Counted from the stretch's first letter, positions 1-8,517 are shown. The stretch: DNA of 64,000 bases from Pontixanthobacter gangjinensis (GCF_009827545.1 NZ_WTYS01000001.1:496001-560000), one strand, 5' to 3'. Translations and numbers: made by a program. Notes: generated by a model not told the origin, from the sequence alone.

Positions 1-33
1 AGAATGCCAATCTGGTTGCCCGAATATTCACAA

Positions 34-636
34 TTAGAAACTCCAGCTTGCCGCTTTGTCAAATTCAGATAGGCGCGGAATGCCAATTTCGGCGAGTGGT
101 AGCAGCGCCACGTCGCTTGCAGACTTGCGACCGGTGGCGAGACGCGTGACCCCGTTCTTAAGCACTCCGGTGACGATGCGTCCGCCATCGGCCAGCCTTT
201 TGGCGAGGGGTGCGGGCACATGCTCTATCGCGCCGTCGACTAAAACCAATGAATAGGCCGACTTTTTGCGGCTCTTCGTGATTGCTTCGTTTGGAGAAAT
301 TACGTCAACGCTGGCAACCAACGTGCGGATTAGCTCGGGCAAATATCCGCTACCTGCATCAACCACGAGCACAGTGTCATCAAGCTTCGGCTGGGCCTCA
401 GCCAGAACCATACCGTAGAATAAGGGGGCAGCGATCCGGCGACCGTTCTCAAGCGTAATTGCGCGGTCGATATAGGCTGTTCCGCGTGCAGCCTCAGGCA
501 CAAAATCTTCGCGCGGCACGGTGTTCATCCGGTTGAGAACAAATTCCTCATTCACTCCGCTGGTGCGCAATTGGCTGTCGACCATTGCACGGCGTGCCGT
601 GCTGTGATTTCCTGATGGTGCTTCTAAAGTGGTCAA
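34..636 (-). CDS. Protein-L-isoaspartate O-methyltransferase family protein
   Basis: A 200-residue protein of the PCMT family, a SAM-dependent methyltransferase fold. The SAM-binding motif I is visible near residues 88-98 (VLVVDAGSGYL), and the N-terminal part (ARRAMVDSQLRTSGV, then VPREDFVPEAAR) is typical of alphaproteobacterial PCMT paralogues. It is short for Pcm, and the region after motif I is compressed, so isoaspartate repair is not assured and these paralogues often have no tested substrate. Its stop lies 33 bp from the window edge, so the next gene downstream is not visible. It is divergent from the fumarase gene. Confidence 0.8.
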   Translation of the reverse strand: MTTLEAPSGNHSTARRAMVDSQLRTSGVNEEFVLNRMNTVPREDFVPEAARGTAYIDRAITLENGRRIAAPLFYGMVLAEAQPKLDDTVLVVDAGSGYLPELIRTLVASVDVISPNEAITKSRKKSAYSLVLVDGAIEHVPAPLAKRLADGGRIVTGVLKNGVTRLATGRKSASDVALLPLAEIGIPRLSEFDKAASWSF

Positions 637-817
637 AATTCTGGCTCTCTATTTTCAAACGCTGTATTACCAGCATAACACAGCCCGTCAATCCGTGGCG
701 TGTCAATTCTATCTCTCGGACGCTTTAGGATGATAGTGGGGAGTGGCCAAGTGCTTTGACCGTAATGCCAAGTCCCGCCTATGGGACATTCATTCGACCG
801 GCAGGAGTATGGAATCG

Positions 818-2338
818 ATGAGCGACATGATCACAATCCGCGAAGAAGACCTTATCGAAAGCGTTGCCGACGCTTTGCAATATATTTCTTACTATCACCC
901 GATGGATTATATTCGCGCTTTGGGCGAGGCATATAAGGTCGAGCAAGGCCCCGCTGCAAAGGATGCAATTGCGCAAATTTTGACCAACAGCCGGATGTGC
1001 GCAGAGGGGCACCGTCCGATCTGTCAGGACACTGGCATCGTCAATGTGTTCGTCAGATGGGGGCAGAATTGCCGTCTCGATTCCGAGCGCAGCCTGCAAG
1101 AAGTAGTCGATGAAGGGGTTCGCAAGGCATACACCCACCCGGAAAATAAGCTGCGCGCTTCGATACTGGCCGATCCTGCCTTCACTCGCCGCAACACGCG
1201 CGACAATACGCCATCTGTGTTGTCGGTTGAAATGGTCCCAGGCGATAAGGTTTCGATTGATGTTGCGGCCAAGGGTGGGGGCAGCGAGAATAAGTCAAAG
1301 TTCAAGATGATGAACCCGAGCGACAATATCGTCGATTGGGTCATCGAACAGATACCTAGCATGGGTGCGGGTTGGTGCCCACCGGGCATGCTCGGCATTG
1401 GTATCGGCGGCACAGCCGAACATTGCATGAAACTTGCCAAGCAAAGCTTGATGGACCCAATCGATATGGCTCAGCTTAAGCTGCGCGGTGCTCAAAATGA
1501 TATCGAGCAGCTGCGGATTGATATTTTCGACGCGGTCAATGCACAGGGTGTCGGCGCGCAGGGCCTGGGTGGGCTCTCTACTGTGCTTGATGTAAAGATT
1601 TATGACGCGCCGTGCCACGCCGCGGGCAAGCCGGTCGCGATGATTCCCAATTGTGCCGCGACGCGACACGCACATTTCACGCTTGATGGTTCTGGGCCGA
1701 CCTATCTTGAACAGCCCAAGCTGGATGAATGGCCAGACGTGAATTGGGCGCCCGATGCCGCGGCAAAGCGGGTTAACCTTGACACATTGACTCAAGAGGA
1801 GGTCGCCAGCTGGGAGCATGGAGACCGGATATTGCTTTCGGGCAAGATGCTGACCGGGCGTGATGCCGCGCATAAACGGATTCAGGATATGCTTGCCAAG
1901 GGCGAAGAGTTGCCAGTGAACTTTAGAGGACGGGCGATTTATTATGTCGGGCCGGTGGATCCGGTCATGGGCGAGGCGGTTGGCCCAGCCGGGCCGACCA
2001 CGGCCACCCGAATGGATAAATTCACAGAAATGATGCTCGATCTTGGGCTACTGGCGATGATCGGCAAAGCAGAGCGCGGCGCTGACGCGGTGGATGTTAT
2101 CAGCCGGTTTAAGGTCGCCTATCTGATGGCCACGGGCGGAGCAGCTTACCTCGTCAGCCGCGCGATCAAAGAAGCCAAAGTTGTCGGCTTTGAAGACCTC
2201 GGCATGGAGGCGATTTACGAATTCACAGTTGAAAATATGCCGGTGACCGTGGCCGTCGATAGTGCTGGTAATAATGTTCATACGCTAGCACCGGCACACT
2301 GGAAAAAACGGATTGCCGAGGAGGACCTGCTCGCCTGA
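818..2338 (+). CDS. Class I fumarate hydratase (iron-sulfur, FumA/FumB type)
   Basis: Reversible hydration of fumarate to malate in the TCA cycle, using an oxygen-sensitive [4Fe-4S] cluster. The protein is about 506 residues, normal for the single-chain class I enzyme, and it covers both the alpha part (GHRPICQDTGIVNVFV, WCPPGMLGIGIGGTAEHC, IPNCAATRHAHF hold the probable cluster cysteines) and the beta part (RGRAIYYVGPVDP, GPTTATRMD). The reading frame is open back to a GTG at 743. I prefer the ATG at 818 because an AGGAG sits 10 bases before it, and the 25 extra residues upstream do not look like family sequence. Confidence 0.92.
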   Translation: MSDMITIREEDLIESVADALQYISYYHPMDYIRALGEAYKVEQGPAAKDAIAQILTNSRMCAEGHRPICQDTGIVNVFVRWGQNCRLDSERSLQEVVDEGVRKAYTHPENKLRASILADPAFTRRNTRDNTPSVLSVEMVPGDKVSIDVAAKGGGSENKSKFKMMNPSDNIVDWVIEQIPSMGAGWCPPGMLGIGIGGTAEHCMKLAKQSLMDPIDMAQLKLRGAQNDIEQLRIDIFDAVNAQGVGAQGLGGLSTVLDVKIYDAPCHAAGKPVAMIPNCAATRHAHFTLDGSGPTYLEQPKLDEWPDVNWAPDAAAKRVNLDTLTQEEVASWEHGDRILLSGKMLTGRDAAHKRIQDMLAKGEELPVNFRGRAIYYVGPVDPVMGEAVGPAGPTTATRMDKFTEMMLDLGLLAMIGKAERGADAVDVISRFKVAYLMATGGAAYLVSRAIKEAKVVGFEDLGMEAIYEFTVENMPVTVAVDSAGNNVHTLAPAHWKKRIAEEDLLA

Positions 2339-2437
2339 TTGTGAACCGACACCTGATGTCGCTCGACGAAAGGCATCGTGTTTTCGACGACGGAACTGGC
2401 CCGTAGATGAAGAATCAAGCTAAGGCGGCACCACGAT

Positions 2438-3655
2438 ATGAACCACGAACTTTCCAGCCCTAGCCTAGCACGCGTATCGCTGCGTACTGTCATCATCTCC
2501 ATGGCCGTGCTGTGGACGCTCTATTTTGTCTTGCAAACAATTCGCGGATCAATCGTCGGACTGGAATTCGAGACTGATATTCTCTTCCGGCGCGCGCTGG
2601 TCACGCTGGCGGGCCTCGCAATTACTTTTTGCCTTTGGACCCTCCTTCGATTGTTCGATGCGCGCGCGCTATGGATGAAGATCGCCGCGGCTTTCATTCT
2701 TGCGCTTCCCGCTTCGGTATTGATCGCTCAGGTCAACCAAATGGTGTTCGCACCCGTTCAAGGCCAAATGGCAGAGAAAATGGGGAAAGAGCGCGGTGTC
2801 GGCATCCGGCGCGACGAGGCGGGCAATATTTTTATCGAAGTGCCAACCGCCAGTGTTGGTGATGAAGCCGAGTCTTTGGTCGAAGATACACCTTCACAAG
2901 AAGTCCTTATTGCTAAGGCTCCGGTCGGTTGGGAGCGTTGGCGAATGATTGTTGATATCGCGCTGGGGCGGTATTTTTTGCTGCTCGCTTGGGCATCGAT
3001 ATACTTTGCGATGCTGGCAGTAGCGCAAACCAAAGTGGCCGAACGAAGAGAAGGTGAATTCAGGCGTCAGGCGAAAGAGGCCGAGCTTCGGTCATTACGG
3101 TATCAAGTGAACCCGCATTTTCTTTTCAACTCGCTCAACTCGCTCAGCGCTCTGGTTATGACTGGCAAGACTGATCGCGCCGAGAATATGATCCAGACTT
3201 TGTCGAGTTTTTATCGCCACAGTCTGGCCGATGATACGACCTCCGATGTCGATTTGGCAGATGAATTCGCGCTGCAACAACATTATCTGGAGATTGAGCA
3301 AATTCGCTTTCCGGAACGGCTGATGACTGAAATTGATTTACCAGATGCCCTCGCCAATGCGCGTGTGCCTGGAATGATCTTGCAGCCCCTGGTCGAAAAT
3401 TCGGTTAAATATGCCGTTGCGCCGCTTACACGCCCCGTGACCATCAGAATCGCTGCTCGAGAAGAATATGAGCGGCTGGTGATCACTGTCAGCGACGATG
3501 GACCCGGTGCCAAGGACATCGCAGAGCCTGGTTTCGGAATTGGACTCGCCAACGTGCGTGACCGGCTGAAGGCACGCTTTGGTAACGAGGCCGCGATATC
3601 GGCTGGCCCAACTGATGATGGGTTCTGCACCGAAATTCGGCTTCCAATGAGGTGA
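2438..3655 (+). CDS. LytS/AlgZ-type sensor histidine kinase
   Basis: A membrane sensor kinase of 405 residues. The first 190 residues hold about four hydrophobic membrane segments interrupted by a hydrophilic loop. Then follow a His_kinase domain (PF06580) with the phosphoacceptor region LRYQVNPHFLFNSLNSLSAL and a C-terminal ATPase domain with an N box (LQPLVENSVKYAV) and G boxes (DDGPG, GFGIGLANVRDRL). Its stop codon overlaps the start of the LytTR regulator that follows, so the two are translationally coupled and form one two-component system. The signal sensed is unknown. A second pair of the same kind lies at 39.7-41.7 kb. Confidence 0.9.
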   Translation: MNHELSSPSLARVSLRTVIISMAVLWTLYFVLQTIRGSIVGLEFETDILFRRALVTLAGLAITFCLWTLLRLFDARALWMKIAAAFILALPASVLIAQVNQMVFAPVQGQMAEKMGKERGVGIRRDEAGNIFIEVPTASVGDEAESLVEDTPSQEVLIAKAPVGWERWRMIVDIALGRYFLLLAWASIYFAMLAVAQTKVAERREGEFRRQAKEAELRSLRYQVNPHFLFNSLNSLSALVMTGKTDRAENMIQTLSSFYRHSLADDTTSDVDLADEFALQQHYLEIEQIRFPERLMTEIDLPDALANARVPGMILQPLVENSVKYAVAPLTRPVTIRIAAREEYERLVITVSDDGPGAKDIAEPGFGIGLANVRDRLKARFGNEAAISAGPTDDGFCTEIRLPMR

Positions 3656-4473
3656 CCATGTCTGAAAACGGAAATGAAAACGCCCTGCGCACCCTGATCG
3701 TCGATGATGAGCCGCTTGCCGTAGAGCGGATGCAGGTGATTTGCGCCAAGCTGAAAGATTTGAATGTGGTTGGTACCGCCAGTGACGGTTCGGCGGCCCT
3801 TAGGTTGATTGAGGCGCTGACACCGGATCTGGTCCTGCTCGATATGACAATGCCAGAGATTGATGGCCTGTCAGTCGCGCGCAAACTTGCCGAAATATAC
3901 GGCAATGACGAGGCAAATTCAGGCGCCAATTCAGGCGCCAATGCAAGTGCCAAAGCAAAAGAGCGTCCGGCGGTAATCTTCGTAACCGCGCACGACCACT
4001 TTGCCGTTGAAGCATTTGACCTCGATGCGGTAGATTATGTCCTCAAGCCAGTGGCAACCGACCGGCTTGAACGGGCCATAGAACGCGCCCTTGCCCGTCG
4101 CGGAGAGAGAGAGGCCAAGGGTGGCGATTGGTTAAGCGAATTGTGGGTTCCGCATCGCAGCGAGCTGATTAGGATCGAAGTTAGCCAAGTCAGCAGGATC
4201 GATGCCGAGCGCGATTATGTCCGGCTCCACGTGGGCGTACCCGGCGAGGCTGAGCGTACCTATCTGTTGCTGCAGACCATTGCAGGTCTCGAAAAACGTC
4301 TCGACCCCACAGAATTTATCCGGATCCACCGATCGACCATTCTGCGCCGTGATAAGATTCGCGGCCTCAGGCACGATGGATTAGGTGTCTGGTCAGTAGA
4401 ACTGGGAGGCGGCGAAGCAGTTAGAATCGGCCGCACCTATTTGTCCAAAGTGAAAGCAATGGCTGGACGTTAG
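3652..4473 (+). CDS. LytTR-family response regulator
   Basis: The cognate regulator of the kinase just upstream: a receiver domain with acidic pocket VDDEP and probable phosphoacceptor Asp64 in LVLLDMTMPEIDG, then a C-terminal LytTR DNA-binding domain (ERDYVRLHV, FIRIHRSTILRRDKI, GRTYLSKVKAM). The GTG at 3652 overlaps the kinase stop; an ATG at 3658 is the alternative start. A low-complexity Asn-Ser-Gly-Ala insert, coded by a 12-bp tandem repeat, sits in the receiver between the beta3 and beta4 strands. The TAG stop uses the TA that flanks the adjoining insertion sequence. Removing the whole element restores the same stop codon, so the protein end is unchanged by the insertion. Confidence 0.9.
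   Translation: MTMSENGNENALRTLIVDDEPLAVERMQVICAKLKDLNVVGTASDGSAALRLIEALTPDLVLLDMTMPEIDGLSVARKLAEIYGNDEANSGANSGANASAKAKERPAVIFVTAHDHFAVEAFDLDAVDYVLKPVATDRLERAIERALARRGEREAKGGDWLSELWVPHRSELIRIEVSQVSRIDAERDYVRLHVGVPGEAERTYLLLQTIAGLEKRLDPTEFIRIHRSTILRRDKIRGLRHDGLGVWSVELGGGEAVRIGRTYLSKVKAMAGR
3916..3951 (+). repeat. 12-bp tandem repeat coding for an NSGA-type insert in the response regulator
   Basis: Two perfect copies of AATTCAGGCGCC followed by a diverged third copy (AATGCAAGTGCC). It stays in frame and adds Asn-Ser-Gly-Ala-like tetrapeptides to the receiver domain. The repeat length is a multiple of three, so copy number could change without breaking the gene. Confidence 0.9.
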
Positions 4474-5281
4474 GCGGCGTGGACAAATTTGAGCCAGTAT
4501 CTGGCTGATGCGATGTGGACCATGGAGAGGAAGCTTTCGGCGAGTTGGTCGTATCGGGTTGCAATGGCGCGGTTGATTTTCAGACGACCGAAGAAGCGCT
4601 CAATCTGGTTGCGTTCCTTGTAGAGTGTCCGGTCATATTCGATCTTCACCCGGCGGTTTGACCGTCCCGGAATGACGGCTTCGATGTTCCTGTTGGCAAG
4701 ATCGGCCCGGATGGCATCGGCATCGTATCCCTTATCTGCCAGGACGCCTGCGGCACTCGCCCTGGCAGAGTGATTAGCGTGTCATAGGCCTTGCAATCCG
4801 CCGCTTCGCCGACTGTCAGGTGGAAGGCGAGTGGCCGTCCTCGTCGATCAGCCAGACAGTGGAGCTTACTGGTGAACCCGCCCCGCGAGCGGCCAAGAGC
4901 TCTTCGACGAGTCCCCTTTTTTCCGCCCGCTGCCGAGACATGGGCGCGAACCGTGGTGCTATCGATGCTGTAGTGGCCGCTGTCCGCCATGATCTCGGCC
5001 AGTGTGACCGACACTGCCTCCCAGACCCCAGCTTCGCTACACCGCCTGAACCGCCGATAGATCGTGTTCCAATTACCGTACTTGGGCGGAACATCGCGCC
5101 AGGGCGTGCCGCAGCGAAGCCGCCAGAGTATGCCGTTGATAATCGAATGGTTCTCTTCTGGCCGTCGTCCACGCCCTCGGTTTGCCGCATCGATCGGCAA
5201 CAAACCCTTCAAAACACGCCAGTCCGCTTCGCTCAGATCACCCCGGCTCAAGCCCGCCTCCAAAAGGAAGCCTGGAATCAA
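4470..5281 (-). pseudogene. IS5-family DDE transposase, frameshifted
   Basis: The 5-prime part (4646-5281) gives the N-terminal insertion domain (LSEADWRVLKGLLP, WRLRCGTPWRDVPP) and the first catalytic Asp (YSIDSTTVRAH). After ITLPGRVPQ, near 4760-4770, homology moves to the -1 frame: VLADKGYDADAIRADL, then YKERNQIERFFGRLK with the catalytic Glu, ending WLKFVHAA at 4470. The two frames overlap between about 4646 and 4781. Some IS5 groups use programmed frameshifting, but I see no A-rich slippery run in the overlap, so an inactivating indel is the simpler reading. If no frameshifting occurs, the protein lacks its last catalytic residues. Confidence 0.85.
4473..4495 (+). repeat. Left terminal inverted repeat of the IS and of the larger unit
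   Basis: A 23-bp end starting GGCGGCGTGGACAAATTT. It is the exact reverse complement of 6730-6752 and a near match to the reverse complement of 5297-5319. TA precedes it at 4471-4472. Confidence 0.9.
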
Positions 5282-5296
5282 TCGCCGAGTCTCGCG

Positions 5297-5319
5297 TCAA
5301 CCAATTTGTCGACGCCGCC
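5297..5319 (-). repeat. Internal (transposase 5-prime) inverted repeat of the IS
   Basis: Reading ATTTGTCGACGCCGCC at its outer part, it differs from the outer ends by one base in the outermost 18 and by a few more inward. TA follows at 5320-5321. It marks the normal right end of the 0.85-kb insertion sequence. Confidence 0.8.
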
Positions 5320-5446
5320 TAGAGCCGTTCTTCGAAGCTCAATATCCAAATATCGGCAACCTTGCATTGCGCTTATCGATGATGCACACCCGCCAGAACA
5401 GCTGCCGGGGGGACAGACAATTTCATACGATGAGAAACCACCGCGC

Positions 5447-6730
5447 GTGGTTGGCATGGGCGGAGCCATCCTGACCAGCCTCAACGGGGTCGTCGGTTCA
5501 GGCATTTTCGCTCTTCCCGCACTGCTCTTTGCAGCGGCCGGGAGTTTCTCGCCCATCGCAATCTTGCTGTTCGCCTGCCTTTACGGGACCATGCTGGCCG
5601 TCACTGCCAAACTCTCGACCGTCTTTCGGCAATCGGGCGGGGCGCAGCTTTATGCGCAGCACGCCTTTGGTCCCGCGGTAGGCTTTCAGGTGGGCTGGTT
5701 TGCGGTCGCAGGCAGCATGGCGGGCGCGTCAGCCAGCCTGCATGTGATGGTGTCGTATCTGGCGGCAGTGTTCCCGGTATTTGACGATCCTGTCATTCGC
5801 CTTGCGACGATGACGTTTGCCGCAGTCACCTTTTTCGCGATCAGCGCCAGCGGCACGGTGCGGGCGATTGAGGCGATCGCTGTGGGCACCGTACTCAAAC
5901 TGACGCCAATCCTGATCCTGATCGCTGTCGGCCTAACGCAGAACGGCATCCCCACCGACATCACGCTCCCAACGTTCAGCGCGTTCGAGTCCGTTGCGCT
6001 CCTGCTCGCGTTCGCCTTTTCGGGGTGCGACATGGCGGTGAACGCCGCCGGTGAGGCAACGAATCCGCGCAAAACGTTGATGCGCGCGCTGTTCGCCAAT
6101 CTGGCGATGGTCGCAGCGTTCTACGCGCTCGTCCAGCTGGTATATTCGGCCTCTGCCCCCGATGCCTCGCAGGCGGACATTCCGCTCGCAGCGATGGGGA
6201 CCAGTTTGCTCGGACCAACCGGCGCATTGATGGTCAGTGTCGCAGCGATCTTCTCCACCGCGACCCTCGGCCTCAACCTGTTTTTCCTAGCACCGCGCAT
6301 CTTGTTCGGGATGGGGCGGCGCGGACTTTTACCACATGTCTTCGCCTATGTGTCGCCCCGCTTCAAATCGCCGGTTGTTGCTATCGGCTTCTTTGGAGCG
6401 TTCGTTGCCGCTCTTGCTCTGTCCGGTACTTTTGAGCTGCTCGCGGAGCTGCTTGTTAGTGTCGAACAGCTCGCCTTTCTCGTGACGATTGGGTCGCTCA
6501 TCGTCATGTGGCGGCGCAATGATGCAGGCTTGCGTGAGACGATGGGCTTTCGCTGGGCCATCATAATACCGGTCGCGACCGGCTACGTCGTGTGGTTGCT
6601 TTTGCAGCTTGATGCGAACTCCGTATTTTACACCGGAATTATGATTGTTGTGGGCACGGCGCTTTATCTCGCCTCGAAAGTCGGCGCGGTGCAACAGGAC
6701 GGGATCGATCTGCCCGAGGGCAGGGCCTAG
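5447..6730 (+). CDS. APC-superfamily amino acid/polyamine permease
   Basis: An inner-membrane transporter of about 425 residues with roughly 12 hydrophobic segments. The first segment carries the APC signature SLNGVVGSGIFALPALL, and later FSGCDMAVNAAGEATNPRKT resembles the TM6 region of amino acid antiporters and permeases. The substrate cannot be read from the sequence. The frame stays open far upstream, antisense to the transposase, but only the part from the GTG at 5447 (or ATG at 5456) looks like permease; the ribosome-binding signal (GAG at 5432-5434) is weak. The gene lies wholly between the inner and outer IS ends, so it looks like a captured passenger and may have lost its native leader. 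Confidence 0.8.
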   Translation: MVGMGGAILTSLNGVVGSGIFALPALLFAAAGSFSPIAILLFACLYGTMLAVTAKLSTVFRQSGGAQLYAQHAFGPAVGFQVGWFAVAGSMAGASASLHVMVSYLAAVFPVFDDPVIRLATMTFAAVTFFAISASGTVRAIEAIAVGTVLKLTPILILIAVGLTQNGIPTDITLPTFSAFESVALLLAFAFSGCDMAVNAAGEATNPRKTLMRALFANLAMVAAFYALVQLVYSASAPDASQADIPLAAMGTSLLGPTGALMVSVAAIFSTATLGLNLFFLAPRILFGMGRRGLLPHVFAYVSPRFKSPVVAIGFFGAFVAALALSGTFELLAELLVSVEQLAFLVTIGSLIVMWRRNDAGLRETMGFRWAIIIPVATGYVVWLLLQLDANSVFYTGIMIVVGTALYLASKVGAVQQDGIDLPEGRA

Positions 6731-6752
6731 GCTCAAATTTGTCCACGCCGCC
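6730..6752 (-). repeat. Solo IS end downstream of the permease
   Basis: An exact inverted copy of 4473-4495 with TA at 6753-6754. No other transposon sequence accompanies it. Its first base is the last base of the permease TAG stop codon, so the gene ends at the border of the IS end. Confidence 0.88.
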
Positions 6753-6808
6753 TAGCAAGTTTGAGCAAAGTCTTAACAGCTAGATATCAAATCCACGTCT
6801 GCAAAGAA

Positions 6809-6843
6809 TAGCCCGAACCGGGGGACTGGTCCGGTTCGGGCTA
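6809..6843 (-). terminator. Strong hairpin downstream of the UrcA gene
   Basis: A perfect 13-bp stem (6809-6821 with 6831-6843, TAGCCCGAACCGG and its complement) closes a 9-base loop. It lies 60 bp beyond the stop of the UrcA-family gene, reading leftward. The following bases are only moderately T-rich (TATTCTTT), so this is a likely rather than textbook intrinsic terminator. Confidence 0.6.
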
Positions 6844-6903
6844 GGGGCCCGCGCGTGAATTAAGGGGCGCGGGGGATGAATGCCTATTGAGAGCTGGTAA
6901 TAC

Positions 6904-7197
6904 TCAGCCTCCAAGGCGTTGTTCATCGACCACGGCCGCCATTTGTTGCGTGGCTTGCTTCTTGGCGTTGTCGAAACATTTCTTGGCGCCACGGTTTGGG
7001 AACCGCGTGCCCGAGCGCTGCTGATCGAGACCGCAGACGTCACGGGCAGCTTTGTCGATCCGGCGCTCAAGCGCTTCTTGTCCGGCAGGGGAGGACAGGT
7101 TGAGATCATCATATTGGATTTGCACATTGCCTGCGAAGGCAGGAGTTGTCGACATCATGGCGCCTACGGCAGCCAACGCGATAAGGGATTTTTTCAT
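6904..7197 (-). CDS. UrcA family exported protein
   Basis: A 97-residue secreted protein of the UrcA family, known mainly from Sphingomonadales and Caulobacterales and without a firm function. A Sec signal peptide is clear (KKSLIALAAVGAMMSTTPAFA, cut after AFA). Two cysteines (VCGLD and KKCFD) probably form a disulfide in the periplasm. The start at 7197 is chosen because GGAGG stands a few bases before it; the frame is open a little further, but those residues precede the signal peptide. Confidence 0.82.
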   Translation of the reverse strand: MKKSLIALAAVGAMMSTTPAFAGNVQIQYDDLNLSSPAGQEALERRIDKAARDVCGLDQQRSGTRFPNRGAKKCFDNAKKQATQQMAAVVDEQRLGG

Positions 7198-7409
7198 TTC
7201 TTTTCCTCCATTTGCGGGCCTCTCTGTCAAAGAAGGGGGGTGAAAGGCACTTCGCAATTGTTGGAATACGCCAACTGTGTTGGGAATGCAGCACAGTGTC
7301 GATAGTGCGCGTCATCCTCTCGACCAAATCAGCGGTGCCCAGACCGAAGGCGGAAACTGCGGGACGAACCGCGCTTGCGGCCCGACCAAGGATTGGGCAG
7401 TAGCAAGGT

Positions 7410-7676
7410 ATGGAGATTTTCGTCATCTTTTTGCTCGGAATTGGAAATTTCGCGCTTCACCGGGCGGTTATGGAGAGTAAACATCCCGCGATTGGTGCGA
7501 TCAGTTGGTTTGCAGACCGGGCTGGCCGGCGATTGGCCCTCGGCTTGGAATTTGGCGTTCTGCTCGTGGCAATGTTGCTCGCGGCGAATGGCTGGCCCGA
7601 ACTCGTCTGGGGCTATTTGATCTATAGCGGTTTGAACGGAGTTTCCGGCTGGCTCATTCTGACCGGCAGGATTTGA
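7410..7676 (+). CDS. Small integral membrane protein, unknown function
   Basis: An 88-residue protein with about three hydrophobic stretches (FVIFLLGIGNFAL, FGVLLVAMLLAANG, LVWGYLIYSGLNGVSGWLIL). No family is recognised. It ends immediately before the metallophosphoesterase gene, in fact overlapping a possible TTG start at 7673, so the two are probably co-transcribed. Start at ATG 7410 after a weak AAGG. Confidence 0.6.
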   Translation: MEIFVIFLLGIGNFALHRAVMESKHPAIGAISWFADRAGRRLALGLEFGVLLVAMLLAANGWPELVWGYLIYSGLNGVSGWLILTGRI

Positions 7677-7687
7677 GCAATGTATCC

Positions 7688-8437
7688 ATGAGCACCGCGC
7701 TTCGCCTGTTCCATGTAAGTGATATCCATTTCGGGGTCGAGCATCATACCGCCCTGCGCTGGTTTGAAGATGCCGTTCACGCTGAACGTCCCGACGCCGT
7801 GATTTGCACCGGCGATTTGACTCAGCGTGCAACGCATCAACAATTCGGCCAGGCGCGGGCGTTCTTCAGCAGCCTTAATACTCCGGTCGCGCTTGAGCCT
7901 GGCAATCATGACATGCCCTATTACAATCTTTGGGAGCGGTTTACGCAGCCTTATAAGCGCTATGGCGCATTGGCTGATGCGGTCGGTGCGGTGCTCGAGT
8001 TCGAGCAGATGGTCATTGTTCCGCTCAAAACTACAGTTCGCGCGCAACCACGTTTCCCCTGGTCCGATGGTTATGTGCGACACGAAGCCTTAGCCGAAAC
8101 AGTTGGAGTGCTGGAGAGTTTAGAGTCCGACCATCGTTACAAGATTGTTTCGTGTCACCATCCGCTTCTGCCTGCGGAGGAGGGAATGAAGAACCCTACG
8201 ATTGGCGGTGATCGGGCATTTGCCGCTGTTGCGGCGGCGGGCGCCCAAGCCATTCTGACGGGCCATGTGCACGTGCCGTTTGATCTGGTTCGGGCTTCGG
8301 ACAACAAGTCAGTCAGGATGATCGGCGCAGGCACCTTGTCTACCCGTCTTCGCGGGGCCGAGCCGGGTTATAATGTCGTGATCTATTCGCCGGAAGACGG
8401 CCTGACAGTTGAGCAGCGGACGTACCGCGACGGCTAG
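7688..8437 (+). CDS. Calcineurin-like metallophosphoesterase
   Basis: A 249-residue phosphoesterase with the full dimetal motif series: HVSDIHFG near the N-terminus, CTGDLTQRA, PGNHDMP, SCHHPLLP and GHVHVPF. These ligate two metal ions and support hydrolysis of phosphodiesters or phosphomonoesters. The order and size resemble CpdA-type cyclic nucleotide phosphodiesterases, but substrate specificity cannot be decided. The ATG at 7688 gives the family-like beginning MSTALRLFHVSDIHFG; a TTG at 7673 overlapping the upstream stop is the alternative. Confidence 0.85.
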   Translation: MSTALRLFHVSDIHFGVEHHTALRWFEDAVHAERPDAVICTGDLTQRATHQQFGQARAFFSSLNTPVALEPGNHDMPYYNLWERFTQPYKRYGALADAVGAVLEFEQMVIVPLKTTVRAQPRFPWSDGYVRHEALAETVGVLESLESDHRYKIVSCHHPLLPAEEGMKNPTIGGDRAFAAVAAAGAQAILTGHVHVPFDLVRASDNKSVRMIGAGTLSTRLRGAEPGYNVVIYSPEDGLTVEQRTYRDG

Positions 8438-8455
8438 CCGCGCAAGTTTGCCAAT

Positions 8456-8486
8456 AACAAAAAAGGCGGCCCGTTGCCGGACCGCC
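8456..8486 (-). terminator. Intrinsic terminator of rplM-rpsI
   Basis: Read on the minus strand, a 9-bp stem (8478-8486 with 8465-8473, one G-U pair) closes a GCAA tetraloop and is followed by six Ts. It lies about 30 bp beyond the rpsI stop. The opposite strand has a shorter T run (TCTTT), so it may also stop the convergent phosphoesterase transcript. Confidence 0.85.
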
Positions 8487-8517
8487 TCTTTGATTGGCAA
8501 TTGCCTGAATTCCCGAA

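Larger units (their letters stand above)
4473..5319 (-). mobile_element. IS5-family (IS427-like group) insertion sequence, about 0.85 kb
   Basis: Length, TA flanks (4471-4472 and 5320-5321), terminal inverted repeats and a DDE transposase running leftward all fit the IS427 group of IS5. The left end is 4473-4495 and the right end is 5297-5319. They match over about 20 of 23 positions, with one mismatch in the outer 18. The transposase stop codon overlaps the left flank, so its last residues are coded within the inverted repeat. Confidence 0.85.
4471..6754. mobile_element. Putative IS-plus-passenger unit: IS5-family element, amino acid permease and an extra IS end
   Basis: The 2.28-kb segment is bounded by 23-bp perfect inverted repeats (4473-4495 and 6730-6752), each flanked outward by TA. 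A TA duplication is what IS427-group elements of the IS5 family leave. Inside are a complete IS length with its own imperfect end at 5297-5319 and a permease gene. The outer right repeat matches the transposase-3-prime end of the IS, not its 5-prime end. Joining the flanks across one TA gives a continuous sequence in which the upstream gene keeps its stop codon. This fits a single insertion of the whole unit, but stepwise insertion and loss of most of a second IS copy would look the same. Confidence 0.6.

Noticed and set aside
4820-5446. Long N-terminal extension of the permease frame
   Set aside because: It runs antisense through the transposase gene and across an IS end, has no transporter-like sequence, and is open only by chance in GC-rich DNA.
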